Source: Methanococcoides alaskense
GTDB lineage: Archaea; Halobacteriota; Methanosarcinia; Methanosarcinales; Methanosarcinaceae
Direction: 5' to 3'
DNA: 64,000 bases
Assembly: GCF_027594145.1 (NCBI RefSeq)
Contig: NZ_JAQFFK010000001.1
Location: 62,001-126,000 of the forward strand
In this document: positions 17,833 through 27,250 of the stretch, in pieces
Numbering within the stretch: position 1 is the stretch's first letter
Layout: each line of letters begins with the position of its first letter
Translations under genes and position numbers: made by a program
The notes under the pieces: generated by a model
The model's input: the letters and a program-made list of their open reading frames with translations, nothing else
Databases searched by the model: none
What the model was told of the DNA's origin: nothing

Positions 17833-18945
17833 ATGGGTAAGGATATGTTGATGTGGGATGAGACTTTGTTCAAGGATGGGAATGTGCTTGAACTTGATTA
17901 CCTTCCCGACCATTTTTCACACCGTGAGTCGCAGATGCAGTCTCTGATGTACAGTCTGCGTCCGGCCCTTCGTGGCATGCGTCCGATAAACAGTTTGATA
18001 AGTGGTCCTCCTGGTACTGGAAAGACCACAACTGTGTTGAAGGTCTTTAAAGAGATGAAAAAGCATTCGGATGATATTGTATTCATCAAAGTGAACTGCC
18101 AGATGGATTCTACGAAATTTGCTGTGATCACGAGGGTATACCAAGGTCTCTTTAACGTGTCCCCTCCGTCTTCTGGTGTTGCTTTCATTAAACTTTTCGA
18201 AAAGGTGATGAACTATCTTATCGAGAAGGAAAAGACGCTTGTGCTTTGTCTTGATGATATCAATTATCTCTATCATGAAGGGCATGCGGATGAGGTCATG
18301 TATTCCCTTCTCAGGGCACATGAACAATATCCGGGAGCAAAAGTAGGTGTCATTGCAATTGTGAGTGATACGGGGAAGCTCTATCAGTTCGACCCTAAGG
18401 TCAATTCCGTTTTTCTTCCTGAAGAGATAGCTTTCCCCCGGTACAATTACAGTGAACTTCAGGATATTATCGGGGGCAGAATAGATCTCGCATTCTATCC
18501 TAATGTGATGCTGGATGATGTGAGGGATGCGATAGTTGAATATGTCGATCTTTCAGGGGATCTGCGTGTGGGCATCGATCTTTTGAAGCGTGCTGGCCTG
18601 AATGCCGAGAGGCGTGCAAGCAAGACCATCCTGGTCGAAGATGTGGAAAGGGCTTATGAGACCTCCAGATTACTGCATCTTCGCAGAAGTATTCAGTCCC
18701 TCACACAGGATGAGAGGACATTGCTCTGCCTGATAGCAGAGATCCGGGATGTGCAGACAGGTGACCTTTACAAACTTTTCCACGAAAAGACCGATCTTGG
18801 GTACACACGTTTTTATGATATGGTCAATAAGCTTAGTGAAGCACGGTATGTGGATGCTGATTTTTCCGGTAAGGGTATGCGTGGCAGGACCCGTATAATA
18901 AAACCAAGATATCAGCCGGAAGATATTCTTAAGTGCCTTGAGTGA
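17833..18945 (+). CDS. Orc1/Cdc6-type AAA ATPase
   Basis: Replication-initiator family protein of 370 aa: AAA+ core followed by a C-terminal winged helix. Walker A GPPGTGKTT is at residues 58-66. Walker B reads LCLDDINYL (near residues 138-146) where active Orc1/Cdc6 proteins usually have LDEID, and the sensor-1 stretch is VSDT rather than SND. The sensor-2 region GDLRVGIDLLKRAG is retained, and the winged helix starts near SIQSLTQDERTLL. This suggests a diverged paralogue, possibly with reduced ATPase activity. I saw no origin recognition boxes in the 180 bases upstream. It overlaps or abuts the ModE-like gene downstream. Confidence 0.88.
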   Translation: MGKDMLMWDETLFKDGNVLELDYLPDHFSHRESQMQSLMYSLRPALRGMRPINSLISGPPGTGKTTTVLKVFKEMKKHSDDIVFIKVNCQMDSTKFAVITRVYQGLFNVSPPSSGVAFIKLFEKVMNYLIEKEKTLVLCLDDINYLYHEGHADEVMYSLLRAHEQYPGAKVGVIAIVSDTGKLYQFDPKVNSVFLPEEIAFPRYNYSELQDIIGGRIDLAFYPNVMLDDVRDAIVEYVDLSGDLRVGIDLLKRAGLNAERRASKTILVEDVERAYETSRLLHLRRSIQSLTQDERTLLCLIAEIRDVQTGDLYKLFHEKTDLGYTRFYDMVNKLSEARYVDADFSGKGMRGRTRIIKPRYQPEDILKCLE

Positions 18946-18952
18946 AAGGGGG

Positions 18953-19540
18953 ATGTTGTTTCTGGAAATGAGAACTAAGGTCTGGCTGACCGAAGATGGA
19001 AAACCTATCATTGGTGCTGGGAAGGTAAAACTCCTAAAGGCCATTGATGAAGAGCGTTCATTAAGGAAGGCATGCTCAACACTTGGCATGTCCTACAAAC
19101 ATGCATGGCTGATCCTTAAAAAAATGAACGAGCGCGTTGGGCATGAAGTGGTGACCACTGTAAGGGGTGGTAAAGGGCAGGGAACCTTTCTGACCGATTA
19201 CGGGAAACAGCTCATTGGTGAGTATGAGGAAAGCAGGTCCTTTCTTGATATGACCTTTGGGGATGAAACTTCTCTGGAAAACATCTCTTTCAAATTGTCT
19301 GCACACAACAAGTTGTCTGGACGGGTTGTCTATATTGAGAAAGGGGATCTCATTTCTAAAGTGAGGATCGAGATAGATCCTGAAGTTCTGACATCTATCA
19401 TCACTTCCGATATGCTGGATAGACTCGATGTTCAGGAAGGCGATGAGGTATTTGCAATTATAAAGTCCACGGAAGTAGTTCTGGCAAAAGCGGATGGCAA
19501 GGCTGGAATGAAAAGTGGAACGGTAGATGGGGGCGAGTAA
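18953..19540 (+). CDS. ModE-like molybdate/tungstate-responsive regulator
   Basis: About 195 aa. The N-terminal LysR/ModE-type winged helix (KVKLLKAIDEERSLRKACST, then MSYKHAWLILKKMNERVG and VRGGKGQGTFLT) is followed by a C-terminal TOBE/Mop domain (NKLSGRVVYIEKGDLISKVR through FAIIKSTEVVLAKAD) that binds molybdate or tungstate in the family. The start is uncertain: ATG 18953 directly abuts GGGGG, ATG 18968 is better spaced and gives MRTKVWLTEDGKPI as in homologues, and TTG 18938 would overlap cdc6. Molybdate transport genes are not in this window; moaA is at 58.4 kb. It is directly followed by exodeoxyribonuclease III. Confidence 0.85.
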   Translation: MLFLEMRTKVWLTEDGKPIIGAGKVKLLKAIDEERSLRKACSTLGMSYKHAWLILKKMNERVGHEVVTTVRGGKGQGTFLTDYGKQLIGEYEESRSFLDMTFGDETSLENISFKLSAHNKLSGRVVYIEKGDLISKVRIEIDPEVLTSIITSDMLDRLDVQEGDEVFAIIKSTEVVLAKADGKAGMKSGTVDGGE

Positions 19541-20326
19541 ATGGCTTCTATAGATATTCTTTCATGGAATGTGAATGGCCTGAGGTCAATGTTAAAGAAA
19601 GGCTTTGTCGAATGGATGGAATCCACACAGCCGGATATTCTCTGTCTTCAGGAGACTAAGGCTACAGAAACACAATTGCCAAAAGAGCTGAGGCATATTC
19701 ATGGCTATGTGCCTTATTTTTTCTCTGCTGAACGAAAGGGCTACAGTGGTGTTGGGATCTATACTAAGGTCCCGCCGCTCGAGGTAAAGTATGGGCTTGG
19801 AGTTCCACGGTTCGATAGGGAAGGAAGGACCCTCATTGCAGAGTTCGAGGATTTTGTTTTGTTCAATATATATTTTCCAAATGGAAAGGCTTCGGATGAA
19901 CGATTGGAATATAAGATGGATTTCTATACTGCGTTCATGGAAGTTGCCGATTCAATGAAAGATACCGGTAAGAACGTAATCGTTTGTGGGGATGTGAACA
20001 CTGCTCACAAGGAGATCGATCTCGCACGCCCTAAACAGAACGAGAGGTCATCGGGTTTTCTTCCGCAGGAGAGGGAGTGGATCGATACATTCCTGGATCA
20101 TGGCTATCTTGATACCTTACGTATGTTCGAGCAGGGCCCTGGAAATTATACCTGGTGGGACATGAAGACCCGGGCAAGGGATAGGAATGTTGGTTGGAGG
20201 ATCGATTATTTCTTTGCTAGCGGAGGCCTGAGGGATAGGATAAGGTCTGCTTATATTCTGTCTGATGTGATGGGTTCGGACCACTGTCCCATTGGGATCG
20301 AGTTGGAAACTGGATATATTCTATAA
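19541..20326 (+). CDS. xth: Exodeoxyribonuclease III / AP endonuclease
   Basis: Base-excision repair enzyme of the exonuclease III family (261 aa) that cleaves abasic sites and 3' blocked ends. Conserved motifs are present: [12 protein letters not shown] (metal Asn), LCLQETKA (catalytic Glu), [12 protein letters not shown] (Asp/Asn), RIDYFF, and the terminal [12 protein letters not shown] (Asp-His). The ATG immediately follows the TAA of the ModE gene (19538-19540), so the three genes cdc6-modE-xth look like one transcript. Confidence 0.95.
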   Translation: MASIDILSWNVNGLRSMLKKGFVEWMESTQPDILCLQETKATETQLPKELRHIHGYVPYFFSAERKGYSGVGIYTKVPPLEVKYGLGVPRFDREGRTLIAEFEDFVLFNIYFPNGKASDERLEYKMDFYTAFMEVADSMKDTGKNVIVCGDVNTAHKEIDLARPKQNERSSGFLPQEREWIDTFLDHGYLDTLRMFEQGPGNYTWWDMKTRARDRNVGWRIDYFFASGGLRDRIRSAYILSDVMGSDHCPIGIELETGYIL

Positions 20327-20410
20327 ACTGTTTCCAATTTACGTTTTTTATCTGTTTTTCTTTGCTTTATTGGAAATATAAAGCTACAGCTACTTGCTCA
20401 GCTTTGTATT

Positions 20411-20447
20411 AATAAAAAAAAGTAGGTAAGGGCGTAAAATACGCCCT
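20411..20447 (-). terminator. Terminator of the thermosome gene
   Basis: On the minus strand a perfect 8-bp stem, AGGGCGTA/TACGCCCT (20447-20440 with 20436-20429), has a 3-base loop. It is followed within ten bases by TTTTTTTTATT. It lies just beyond the thermosome stop. Confidence 0.7.
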
Positions 20448-20470
20448 GATATGTTATTGTTCTATTGAAC

Positions 20471-22099
20471 TTACATCATTGGAGGCATTCCGCCCATACC
20501 GCCGTCTGGCATTGGTGGTGCTCTGGATGATGCAATGATGTCGTCGATCCTGAGGATCATTACTGCTGCTTCTGTACCTGAGTTGATCGCCTGGGTCTTT
20601 ACCCTGAGTGGCTCTACAACGCCTTCTTCCCACATGTCAATGACAGTGCCGGAGTAAACATTAAGACCAGCGGTCTTTATGCCTCTCTCGTGGTGTGCGC
20701 GAAGTTCTACGAGCATGTCTATGGGGTCAAGACCTGCGTTCTCTGCAAGTGTTCTTGGAACTACCTCAAGTGCTTCTGCGAATGCTTTGACTGCAAGCTG
20801 CTCTCTTCCGCTAAGGGTTGATGCATACTCGTTGAGTCTGAGCGCAACCTCAACTTCAGGTGCTCCGCCGCCAGCAACAAGCTCTTCATCTTCGATAGCT
20901 ACAGCGACTACACGAAGTGCATCGGTGAGTGCTCTCTCGATGTTGTCGATAACGTGCTCTGTACCGCCACGAAGGAGGATGGATACTGACTTTGGATTGA
21001 CACAGCCTGTGATGAAGGTCATGCTGTCGCCGCCGATCTTCTTCTCTTCCACAAGTTCTGCTGCACCAAGGTCTTCTGCTGTCATCTCTTCGATGTTGGT
21101 TACGAGCTTAGCACTGGTGGAGCGTACAAGTTTCTCCATATCGCTCTTCTTGACACGCCTTACTGCAAAGATACCTTCCTTTGCAAGGTAGTGCTGTGCC
21201 ATATCATCGATACCTTTCTGGCAGAATACAACGTTTGCACCGGTCTTTGTAATACTGGTAACAAGGCTCTTGAGCATTGATTCTTCCTGGTCGAGGAATG
21301 ACTGGAGCTGTTCTGGAGATGTGATAGAGATCTCAGCGTCAACCTCTGTTTCCTTGAGCTCGATAGCACTGTTGAGGAGTGCGATCTTTGCGCCTTCTAC
21401 CTTCTTTGGCATGTTAGCGTGTACCCTTTCTTTATCAAGGATCATTCCTTCGATAAGCTCGGAGTCATCGATACGTCCGCCGACCTTCTTCTCTACCTTG
21501 ACATTCTCGATCTCGACAGTGTTTCCATTGTCTCTGTCAACGATGCTTACGATCGCGTCAACAGCGATCTTTGAGAGTACGTCCTTTGTTGCCTCTGCGC
21601 CCTTTCCGGTCATTGCTGTGTCGGAAATGCTGGTAAGGATATCCTTGTTGTCGATGGTTACCTTCTTTGCAAGGGCCTTGAGGATCTCTCCTGCCTTTAC
21701 TGAAGCCATTCTGTAACCAGCTGCGATGATTGTTGGATGTACATCCTGCTCGATCATCTCTTCTGCTTTCTTGAGGAGCTCACCGGTAATGACAGCGGCG
21801 GTAGTTGTTCCGTCTCCGACTTCATCGTCCTGTGTTTTAGCGACCTCTACGATCATCTTTGCTGCTGGGTGCTCGATATCCATTTCCTTAAGGATAGTTG
21901 CGCCATCGTTTGTGATAACTACATCTCCAAGGGAGTCGACAAGCATCTTGTCCATACCTTTTGGACCAAGTGTTGTTCTTACTGCCTCAGCGACTGCCTT
22001 TGCAGCCATAATGTTGTTGCTCTGGGCATCTCTGCCTCTTGTTCTCTGGTTACCTTCTCTTAAAATGAAGATAGGCTGTCCTGACATCTGTCCTGCCAT
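20471..22099 (-). CDS. thsA: Thermosome subunit (group II chaperonin)
   Basis: ATP-driven protein-folding chaperonin, 542 aa, a full-length subunit. Motifs: [20 protein letters not shown] near residue 40, [13 protein letters not shown] [12 protein letters not shown], the catalytic [11 protein letters not shown] near residue 97, and the C-terminal cavity tail [10 protein letters not shown]. The start follows the strong SD AGGAGGTT by six bases. A TATA box lies about 80 bases upstream. The gene is monocistronic and is usually one of several paralogues; which paralogue this is cannot be told. Confidence 0.97.
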   Translation of the reverse strand: MAGQMSGQPIFILREGNQRTRGRDAQSNNIMAAKAVAEAVRTTLGPKGMDKMLVDSLGDVVITNDGATILKEMDIEHPAAKMIVEVAKTQDDEVGDGTTTAAVITGELLKKAEEMIEQDVHPTIIAAGYRMASVKAGEILKALAKKVTIDNKDILTSISDTAMTGKGAEATKDVLSKIAVDAIVSIVDRDNGNTVEIENVKVEKKVGGRIDDSELIEGMILDKERVHANMPKKVEGAKIALLNSAIELKETEVDAEISITSPEQLQSFLDQEESMLKSLVTSITKTGANVVFCQKGIDDMAQHYLAKEGIFAVRRVKKSDMEKLVRSTSAKLVTNIEEMTAEDLGAAELVEEKKIGGDSMTFITGCVNPKSVSILLRGGTEHVIDNIERALTDALRVVAVAIEDEELVAGGGAPEVEVALRLNEYASTLSGREQLAVKAFAEALEVVPRTLAENAGLDPIDMLVELRAHHERGIKTAGLNVYSGTVIDMWEEGVVEPLRVKTQAINSGTEAAVMILRIDDIIASSRAPPMPDGGMGGMPPMM

Positions 22100-22175
22100 G
22101 TGTTTTAACCTCCTATATTAAACATAGATCAATATAATTCCCTGGAATACAGGTCGTTTTTACATGTTTGTAGTT

Positions 22176-22185
22176 CTATATAAAG
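22176..22185 (-). promoter_or_regulatory. TATA box of the thermosome gene
   Basis: On the minus strand CTTTATATAG lies about 77 bases upstream of the thermosome ATG, matching the archaeal TATA consensus and leaving a leader of about 50 bases with the SD. No confident heat-shock operator was identified. Confidence 0.6.
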
Positions 22186-22365
22186 CTTACTGACTCTGTG
22201 ATCTATGATAACTTTAAGAAACTTCCTTCGGATATATTGCCAGAGTGTTCTCTATCTGTGGTCTGACTACTGCTAATGCTGCAAAGCAGCTGCTAATAGA
22301 AATGCGATAATCGGAATCTTTCCGGTCAAAAAAAGTTTAGCCCCATTTAGGGAACTATATTGTAA

Positions 22366-22384
22366 AGGACTGCAATGCAGTCCT
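22366..22384 (-). terminator. Hairpin after the DUF5350-like gene
   Basis: AGGACTG CAATG CAGTCCT, a perfect 7-bp stem with a 5-base loop, begins 15 bases after the small gene's stop. A TTTTTTT run follows about 35 bases further along the minus strand (22327-22333). Confidence 0.45.
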
Positions 22385-22398
22385 CTAAAATAGTAAGA

Positions 22399-22572
22399 TC
22401 AGTTTACAATTGATTTTGGTGATCTCTTAAGGAACCTTCTCTTAGCACCGCTGGAGGTGAATCTCTGTGCTGGCCCTGGGTGTGCTTTTGCTCCGAAAGC
22501 TCTCTGCACTTTGATTATTTTTCCTTTCCTTCCTTTTACCTTAACCCAATTTATGCTACCTGTTTTACCCAT
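22399..22572 (-). CDS. Small basic conserved protein (DUF5350-like)
   Basis: A 57-aa protein found by reading the minus strand: it begins [20 protein letters not shown], then runs through [20 protein letters not shown] to ..SPKSIVN. It is strongly basic (Lys/Arg-rich), which suggests RNA or ribosome association. I recognise it as the small methanogen-conserved DUF5350 family, from memory. The ATG follows GAGG (ATGAGGAATGAT) by five bases, and a hairpin follows the stop. It is upstream of the thermosome on the same strand, but the intervening 300 bases contain a terminator-like hairpin and a separate promoter. Confidence 0.8.
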   Translation of the reverse strand: MGKTGSINWVKVKGRKGKIIKVQRAFGAKAHPGPAQRFTSSGAKRRFLKRSPKSIVN

Positions 22573-22838
22573 TATCATTCCTCATTATGATTTTATTATT
22601 AATATATGTTTGAGGCACTCAGTGCCTCTGGATGTCCATTATTGTATTAATGGTCACAAATATACAAATGTGACCGGTAAACTCAATGCTATAGGTTCCC
22701 TTTAGATGTAATGTTTATAGTTAAACTTTACGGGACTTTTGTATTGTGTTCTGACATCAATTAGTGTCATATTGCCATATATTTGTATTCTATAACAGAA
22801 TAAACAAATATATCTATGTTCCTGTTCATCTACATTCC

Positions 22839-24101
22839 ATGACCCTTGAACCGGTTCACATAAAGATCATGTCGGAAATGGCAGATCGCATAGGGATGTC
22901 CGCAGAAGATGATAGCACTGAAGAGCTTCCCGATCTTTTAAATATGCTCAATGAACTGGAACATGATGGGAAGTTGATACTTAGATCACTTGGAAAAACG
23001 TTCCGTTCAAAAGTGAACATCGATAACATGTCCCTTACAAATGACCCGTTCGATATAACCTATTCCTGTGATAGTGGCAGCACGAACCCCATGGCATTTA
23101 GAAGCGGGCTTTATGTGGACATCTGCCATGGTGGAATTGCATCGACGCCTTCGGACCTCGAATTGCATTCCAAAAGAACCATCGTAGCGGCAACATATTC
23201 GCCAAGCCCTCTTGTGACCATCGACACGACTTCCGGATGGGATACTTTTGATGAGGGTCAGGGACGTTCAAAGATAGTCCGAATAGGGGCAGACCTGCTC
23301 AAAACAAGGGTGGATCGTATGGTACACAACGTTGCACTATATCTCTGTGAATCGGAGCATATTCTCTGGATGATGGATGGTTTTGACAGCAAGGGCTTCT
23401 TCATAATGGATGGCCCGATATATCCTAAACAGTTAATGTACTGGATGGTTGTGGAATCAAATGAAGTGAGGATAAAAGAGGACCCTGTCGCAAAGAAGAT
23501 CCTCCAGAACTACATTGATATCATGGACCATCACATGAAAAAAGGCATGCCTCTTATCGGGTTTGTAAAAAATCCCGAGGACATGCAGATAATGATAACG
23601 CTCAGGGACAAAAAAGGAATGAAACACCTTCCCTGGCTCAGGGATTCTCAGTTCTTTAAGAATGTTCTGTCCCTCGGAAAAAGCGATAATGGACGAAACG
23701 GTCGTTGGATAACCTATACCAACTGGTTCCTACAACCTAATCAATTCTATGAGGGCATGATAAAAAGTACATCTCCGATGTTGGACATCGACCTTCGCCA
23801 TGATCACGACCCGGAGGATTACGCTATAACTTTCTTTGTGATATATGTTCCAATGCTTGATGTCCTTTTCAAAGTAGAGGCTCCCTACGGTTTCACGAAA
23901 GATGAGTCTGTACGGGACCTTATAACCCGTAAAGTTCTCTTTGATATTTCGGTCAATGGCATTCCGACAACTCTCTCGAAGGTAGATTCCCTTGCGAAGA
24001 TCGGGCGGTCGGAAAAGGAGCTAGTGAAGGGTATGTTCAAAGGGCAACAGTTCGACAATACTTATAATATAGAGAGATGGGGTGACATAACAGATGAATG
24101 A
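22839..24101 (+). CDS. nurA: NurA-type 5'-3' nuclease
   Basis: DNA end-resection nuclease, partner of the HerA translocase. It is 420 aa from ATG 22839 (MTLEPVHIKIM). An upstream in-frame Met at 22764 would add an unlikely hydrophobic, Tyr-rich extension. The NurA signature Asp is seen in ITYSCDSGSTNPM near residue 68, and the C-terminal part holds APYGFTKDESVRDLI. Its 3' end overlaps herA by eight bases (ATGAATGA), so translation is coupled. The family call rests largely on this pairing plus the Asp motif. mre11 and rad50 are not adjacent. Confidence 0.85.
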   Translation: MTLEPVHIKIMSEMADRIGMSAEDDSTEELPDLLNMLNELEHDGKLILRSLGKTFRSKVNIDNMSLTNDPFDITYSCDSGSTNPMAFRSGLYVDICHGGIASTPSDLELHSKRTIVAATYSPSPLVTIDTTSGWDTFDEGQGRSKIVRIGADLLKTRVDRMVHNVALYLCESEHILWMMDGFDSKGFFIMDGPIYPKQLMYWMVVESNEVRIKEDPVAKKILQNYIDIMDHHMKKGMPLIGFVKNPEDMQIMITLRDKKGMKHLPWLRDSQFFKNVLSLGKSDNGRNGRWITYTNWFLQPNQFYEGMIKSTSPMLDIDLRHDHDPEDYAITFFVIYVPMLDVLFKVEAPYGFTKDESVRDLITRKVLFDISVNGIPTTLSKVDSLAKIGRSEKELVKGMFKGQQFDNTYNIERWGDITDE

Positions 24102-25911
24102 TAATTCAGACCTGCTGGCCTATGCGAAGAGCAGTAGCATTGGAGCGGATGCACAGGATGCACCGGAGCTGACCGGTAATTTCGACTTCGAGGAATATAG
24201 TGTTGAAGTAACGCATGATACAAGTGACGTAGATGCTGCTTTCGGTATCGTGACCACAGGTTTCGAACCTCTCGAAGTCACCGAATCGGGCTCAAAGATC
24301 GCCGGCTACATCACCACTTCCCACAGAAATGTTGTGCGTCTGGGGACATACGTGATCGTTCCATATGGGGATGAGAATCTTTTTGCAAGAATATGGAAGC
24401 TTCAATATCAACAGCAGTTCGAAGTGGATGATGCAACAGAGATACATTCACGCCGTATGCTCAAAAGCAATACCACGGCAGAACTGGACTACAAGTTCCT
24501 TGCATACCTTGAACCTATCTGTATACTATACGAACAGTCTCCGGGAAATGAAGATTCATTGACACGACGCATGGCAGACCGCATACCGCGTCCTAACACA
24601 CCGATTCTGCCTGTGACGGAAAAATTGAAGATACAGACCGGTCTGAACATTCCCAGGGAAGGTATATTCCTCGGCCACTTGAGTGTCGGTGGTGAGGTCG
24701 TGCGAACCTTGGCTTCCCCTCCTACAGTGCCTTACTATCTCCGGAACGACTACTCAATGGGCGACCCATTGATATTCAGGCATATGCTCGTTTGTGGCAG
24801 TACAGGTACCGGAAAGACATTCCTTACAAAGAACATCCTGCGCCAGTTCATGAGCCCGGATAACCGATATAATGTCCGCGATACCGGTGACGGCAGCAAG
24901 AAGAAGCTGCGTCCATGTGTGGTGATAATGGACCCGCAGGATGAATATTCACAGTTCCTTGAGGACAATCCTGAAATAACCTCTTCGGATGAGCACAACA
25001 TGCACTCCGAGGACGTGGAGTTTGGTGGCGTTCCCTCCACAAAGACCTTCGTAGCTAAGGTGGATGGGCATTCATACAATGGCAGGTCCCGTGCACAGCA
25101 AGTGGAATTCACCATTCCTTTCGAGATGGTGAGGAACAATTCCTGGCTCATAGCTGCTGCCGGACTCACAGAGCTACAGAACATCGGACTGGAACTGTTG
25201 CTTGAGGATTTCTTCAAAAGGCCGGGTGCACATACCTATGGTGGTTTCATCGACCATGTCAGTGATGAGGGGGTCAGAGGCAGTTATGTTGATAATGGTA
25301 AGGTGCATGAAGCCTCCTATGACGGTCTTGTCAGGAAGGTAAAGAACAATTCGTTCAAAAGAGTGTTCGACCAGCCAGCAACTCCTATAACCGAAATGCT
25401 TGCTGATATCTTCAAAGAGGGGCAGGTATGCGTCTTCCCTACGGAATATATCTCCAGTACGAGGATACGTGATCTCATCACCTTGACCCTTATGACCGTA
25501 GCTGTGGATAACAAATTGAACACATCGGGTGATACGGTGGTAAAGGAAACTCCTCTGATACTTGTGCTGGATGAAGCTCACCGTTATCTTGCAAGAGGCT
25601 CGGGGGAACATTCAAAACGCATAATATCCAAGTTCGCAGATGCTGCCCGTCAGGGGCGTAAAGAGGGACTCGGTTTGTTCCTTATCACACAGGACCCTCA
25701 GGATATCGATGATACCGTGTTCAAGCAGATAAATTCCAGGGTTATACTGAACCTTTCCAATGATGCTGCGATAAGTGCCATGAAAGTGAAGAAAGAGTAT
25801 GAGGCGCGTATCCCTTACCTCAAAAAAGGGCAAATGATCATACAGAGTCCGGATAACAGTGATATTGTGGAGATAATTGGCCTTTCAAGTTGTGTTGTGA
25901 AGCACGTTTGA
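24094..25911 (+). CDS. herA: HerA-like hexameric DNA translocase
   Basis: FtsK/HerA-superfamily ATPase (605 aa) that drives DNA-end resection with NurA. There is an N-terminal HAS-barrel region (about residues 30-150), Walker A CGSTGTGKTFL near 233-243, Walker B LILVLDEAHRYLARG near 487-501, and the arginine-finger region AARQGRKEGLGLFLITQDP with its sensor Gln. The C-terminus KKGQMIIQSPDNSDIVEIIG is typical. It is operonic with nurA through an 8-base overlap. A weak GAGG/CCTC hairpin follows the stop before the tRNA gene. Confidence 0.92.
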   Translation: MNDNSDLLAYAKSSSIGADAQDAPELTGNFDFEEYSVEVTHDTSDVDAAFGIVTTGFEPLEVTESGSKIAGYITTSHRNVVRLGTYVIVPYGDENLFARIWKLQYQQQFEVDDATEIHSRRMLKSNTTAELDYKFLAYLEPICILYEQSPGNEDSLTRRMADRIPRPNTPILPVTEKLKIQTGLNIPREGIFLGHLSVGGEVVRTLASPPTVPYYLRNDYSMGDPLIFRHMLVCGSTGTGKTFLTKNILRQFMSPDNRYNVRDTGDGSKKKLRPCVVIMDPQDEYSQFLEDNPEITSSDEHNMHSEDVEFGGVPSTKTFVAKVDGHSYNGRSRAQQVEFTIPFEMVRNNSWLIAAAGLTELQNIGLELLLEDFFKRPGAHTYGGFIDHVSDEGVRGSYVDNGKVHEASYDGLVRKVKNNSFKRVFDQPATPITEMLADIFKEGQVCVFPTEYISSTRIRDLITLTLMTVAVDNKLNTSGDTVVKETPLILVLDEAHRYLARGSGEHSKRIISKFADAARQGRKEGLGLFLITQDPQDIDDTVFKQINSRVILNLSNDAAISAMKVKKEYEARIPYLKKGQMIIQSPDNSDIVEIIGLSSCVVKHV

Positions 25912-25933
25912 GGGGATTATCTCCTCAACTCCG

Positions 25934-25946
25934 ATATATATATATA
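25934..25946 (+). promoter_or_regulatory. TATA box of tRNA-Lys
   Basis: ATATATATATATA lies about 38-50 bases upstream of the tRNA 5' end, placing transcription start about 15 bases before the mature tRNA. Confidence 0.55.
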
Positions 25947-25983
25947 CAGGTAATACGTAGGGGGAGCTACTCACACATACTGT

Positions 25984-26057
25984 GGGCCGGTAGCTTAGTC
26001 AGGCAGAGCGATGGACTCTTAATCCATCGGCCGAGGGTTCAAATCCCTTCCGGCCCG
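25984..26057 (+). tRNA. tRNA-Lys (anticodon CTT)
   Basis: A 74-base cloverleaf. The acceptor stem GGGCCGG/CCGGCCC is perfect, with discriminator G. The D-arm holds AGCTTAGTCAGGCAGAGC, the anticodon stem ATGGA/TCCAT with loop CTCTTAA (CTT at positions 34-36), and the T-arm loop TTCAAAT. There is no intron and CCA is not encoded. A TTTTTTT tract at 26073-26079 is the likely terminator. Confidence 0.96.
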
Positions 26058-26231
26058 CTTAATTCATGTGGGTTTTTTTATCTTTGTTCCATAAAGTTAT
26101 AGTCATCATTTTTCATATTACAATTACCAATACGTATAGTTGTTACATCCCGTTATGGCATATTGTTATAATATATCGTTGTTTATGTAGAACGAAATTC
26201 CTTTGAATTCTTTTCAACTAAGGTGAGAACA

Positions 26232-26402
26232 ATGCCAAAAGTAAGTGTTGACATCCCCCGGGAATTGCTTGCCGATCTTAACAAGCACGTTGGCGATGAT
26301 AAAAAGTTCGTGAACCAGTCCGATGCCATCCGTACAGCTATCAGGAAGATGCTGGATATGATGGATGATATCGACAGGCGACACGGCAGGATGGATGATT
26401 GA
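26232..26402 (+). CDS. Ribbon-helix-helix (CopG/NikR-type) DNA-binding protein
   Basis: A 56-aa protein, below usual ORF cut-offs. The N-terminal strand MPKVSVDIPRELLADLNKHV is followed by the helical pair KKFVNQSDAIRTAIRKML, the ribbon-helix-helix fold of small archaeal regulators. The acidic/His tail MDDIDRRHGRMDD contains a possible metal-binding His. SD GGTGAG lies six bases before the ATG. It has no toxin partner next to it: the next gene is convergent. It is probably a stand-alone repressor with unknown target. Confidence 0.85.
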   Translation: MPKVSVDIPRELLADLNKHVGDDKKFVNQSDAIRTAIRKMLDMMDDIDRRHGRMDD

Positions 26403-26467
26403 AGCCGATCATCTGAATAGTTATAGACATCTGTGGTTGGGATCCAAGTTCACTGATCATAACAGTT

Positions 26468-27241
26468 TCAGAGCTGCTTTAGAAACTCAATGCTCTTTCT
26501 TCCTTCCTCGAGATCGCTCAGTTCGGTCACCATTCTTCCCTTATACTTTTCCAATCCCTTTTTCACATATTCCCAGTTGACAGTTCCACTGCCTGTGGGC
26601 AGATGTTCGTCCCTTTTTCCCATGTTGTCATGGATATGGACATGAATTATCTTATTGATGCATTTATCCAGGAATCCTTCGAGCATTGCAGTGGTATTGG
26701 CATGCCCGACATCCAGTGTCATTCCTACATTATCCCTGTCGATATCTGAAAGCATCCTGAGCATCTCTTCGGGTTCCTTGCCGAATATCTTGGGGAAGTC
26801 TGGCATGTTCTCAACAGCCATGGATATCCCATATTCATCAGCAGTATCACATAGTTCCTGTATGGACCTTATGTTCATCTCCCACGCCTTCTCAGGTATC
26901 TTTCCACCATAGGGGGACATATATCCGGGGTGAACTACTGCGATCTCAACAAGGTCAGAGGCAAGGGTCAGGTAATTTTTCATCTGCCTGAGCACCTCGG
27001 CATGTATGCCAGGATTAAGCCCTGCTATGTTCATGTCAGAGAACGGCATATGCATTGTGAGGTACAGGTTGGTCGTCTCGAGGACTTCCTCTATCCTATG
27101 CCGGTTCTCACTGGTTATGCACTGGCTTCCTTCCTGAACCATCTCCCATCCGGTATATCCGATCTCTTCTAGCTCATATACCCACTCGAAAGGGTCGCTA
27201 AGGACGGAATTTGAGGAAAAGCTCAGATTGTCGATGTTCAT
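26468..27241 (-). CDS. Sugar phosphate isomerase/epimerase-like TIM-barrel protein
   Basis: Xylose-isomerase-like/AP-endonuclease-2 superfamily TIM barrel, 257 aa. Metal-ligand-like positions are visible: LTMHMPFSD (His), AVVHPGY (His), MAVENMPD (Glu), GMTLDVGHAN (Asp, His), HVHIHDNMGKRDEHLPTGSG (His, Asp, His) and MVTELSDLEEG (Glu). The substrate cannot be predicted; an endonuclease IV role is possible but the barrel is shorter than Nfo. It ends 8 bases downstream of the UPF0201 gene and may be co-transcribed with the UPF0200-UPF0201 pair. Confidence 0.8.
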   Translation of the reverse strand: MNIDNLSFSSNSVLSDPFEWVYELEEIGYTGWEMVQEGSQCITSENRHRIEEVLETTNLYLTMHMPFSDMNIAGLNPGIHAEVLRQMKNYLTLASDLVEIAVVHPGYMSPYGGKIPEKAWEMNIRSIQELCDTADEYGISMAVENMPDFPKIFGKEPEEMLRMLSDIDRDNVGMTLDVGHANTTAMLEGFLDKCINKIIHVHIHDNMGKRDEHLPTGSGTVNWEYVKKGLEKYKGRMVTELSDLEEGRKSIEFLKQL

Positions 27242-27250
27242 GCCAACACC

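Noticed and set aside
20679..22121. Several plus-strand ORFs of 100-170 aa opposite the thermosome gene
   Set aside because: Low-complexity Ser-rich translations without SD or recognisable domains; typical antisense shadows of a strongly coding gene.
22457..22705. Plus-strand 82-aa ORF
   Set aside because: It overlaps the minus-strand 57-aa DUF5350-like gene, whose sequence is recognisable; no SD or conserved motif was seen in the plus frame.
26232..26402. Toxin-antitoxin pair based on the RHH protein
   Set aside because: No small partner gene lies on either side: the tRNA is upstream and a convergent metabolic gene downstream.
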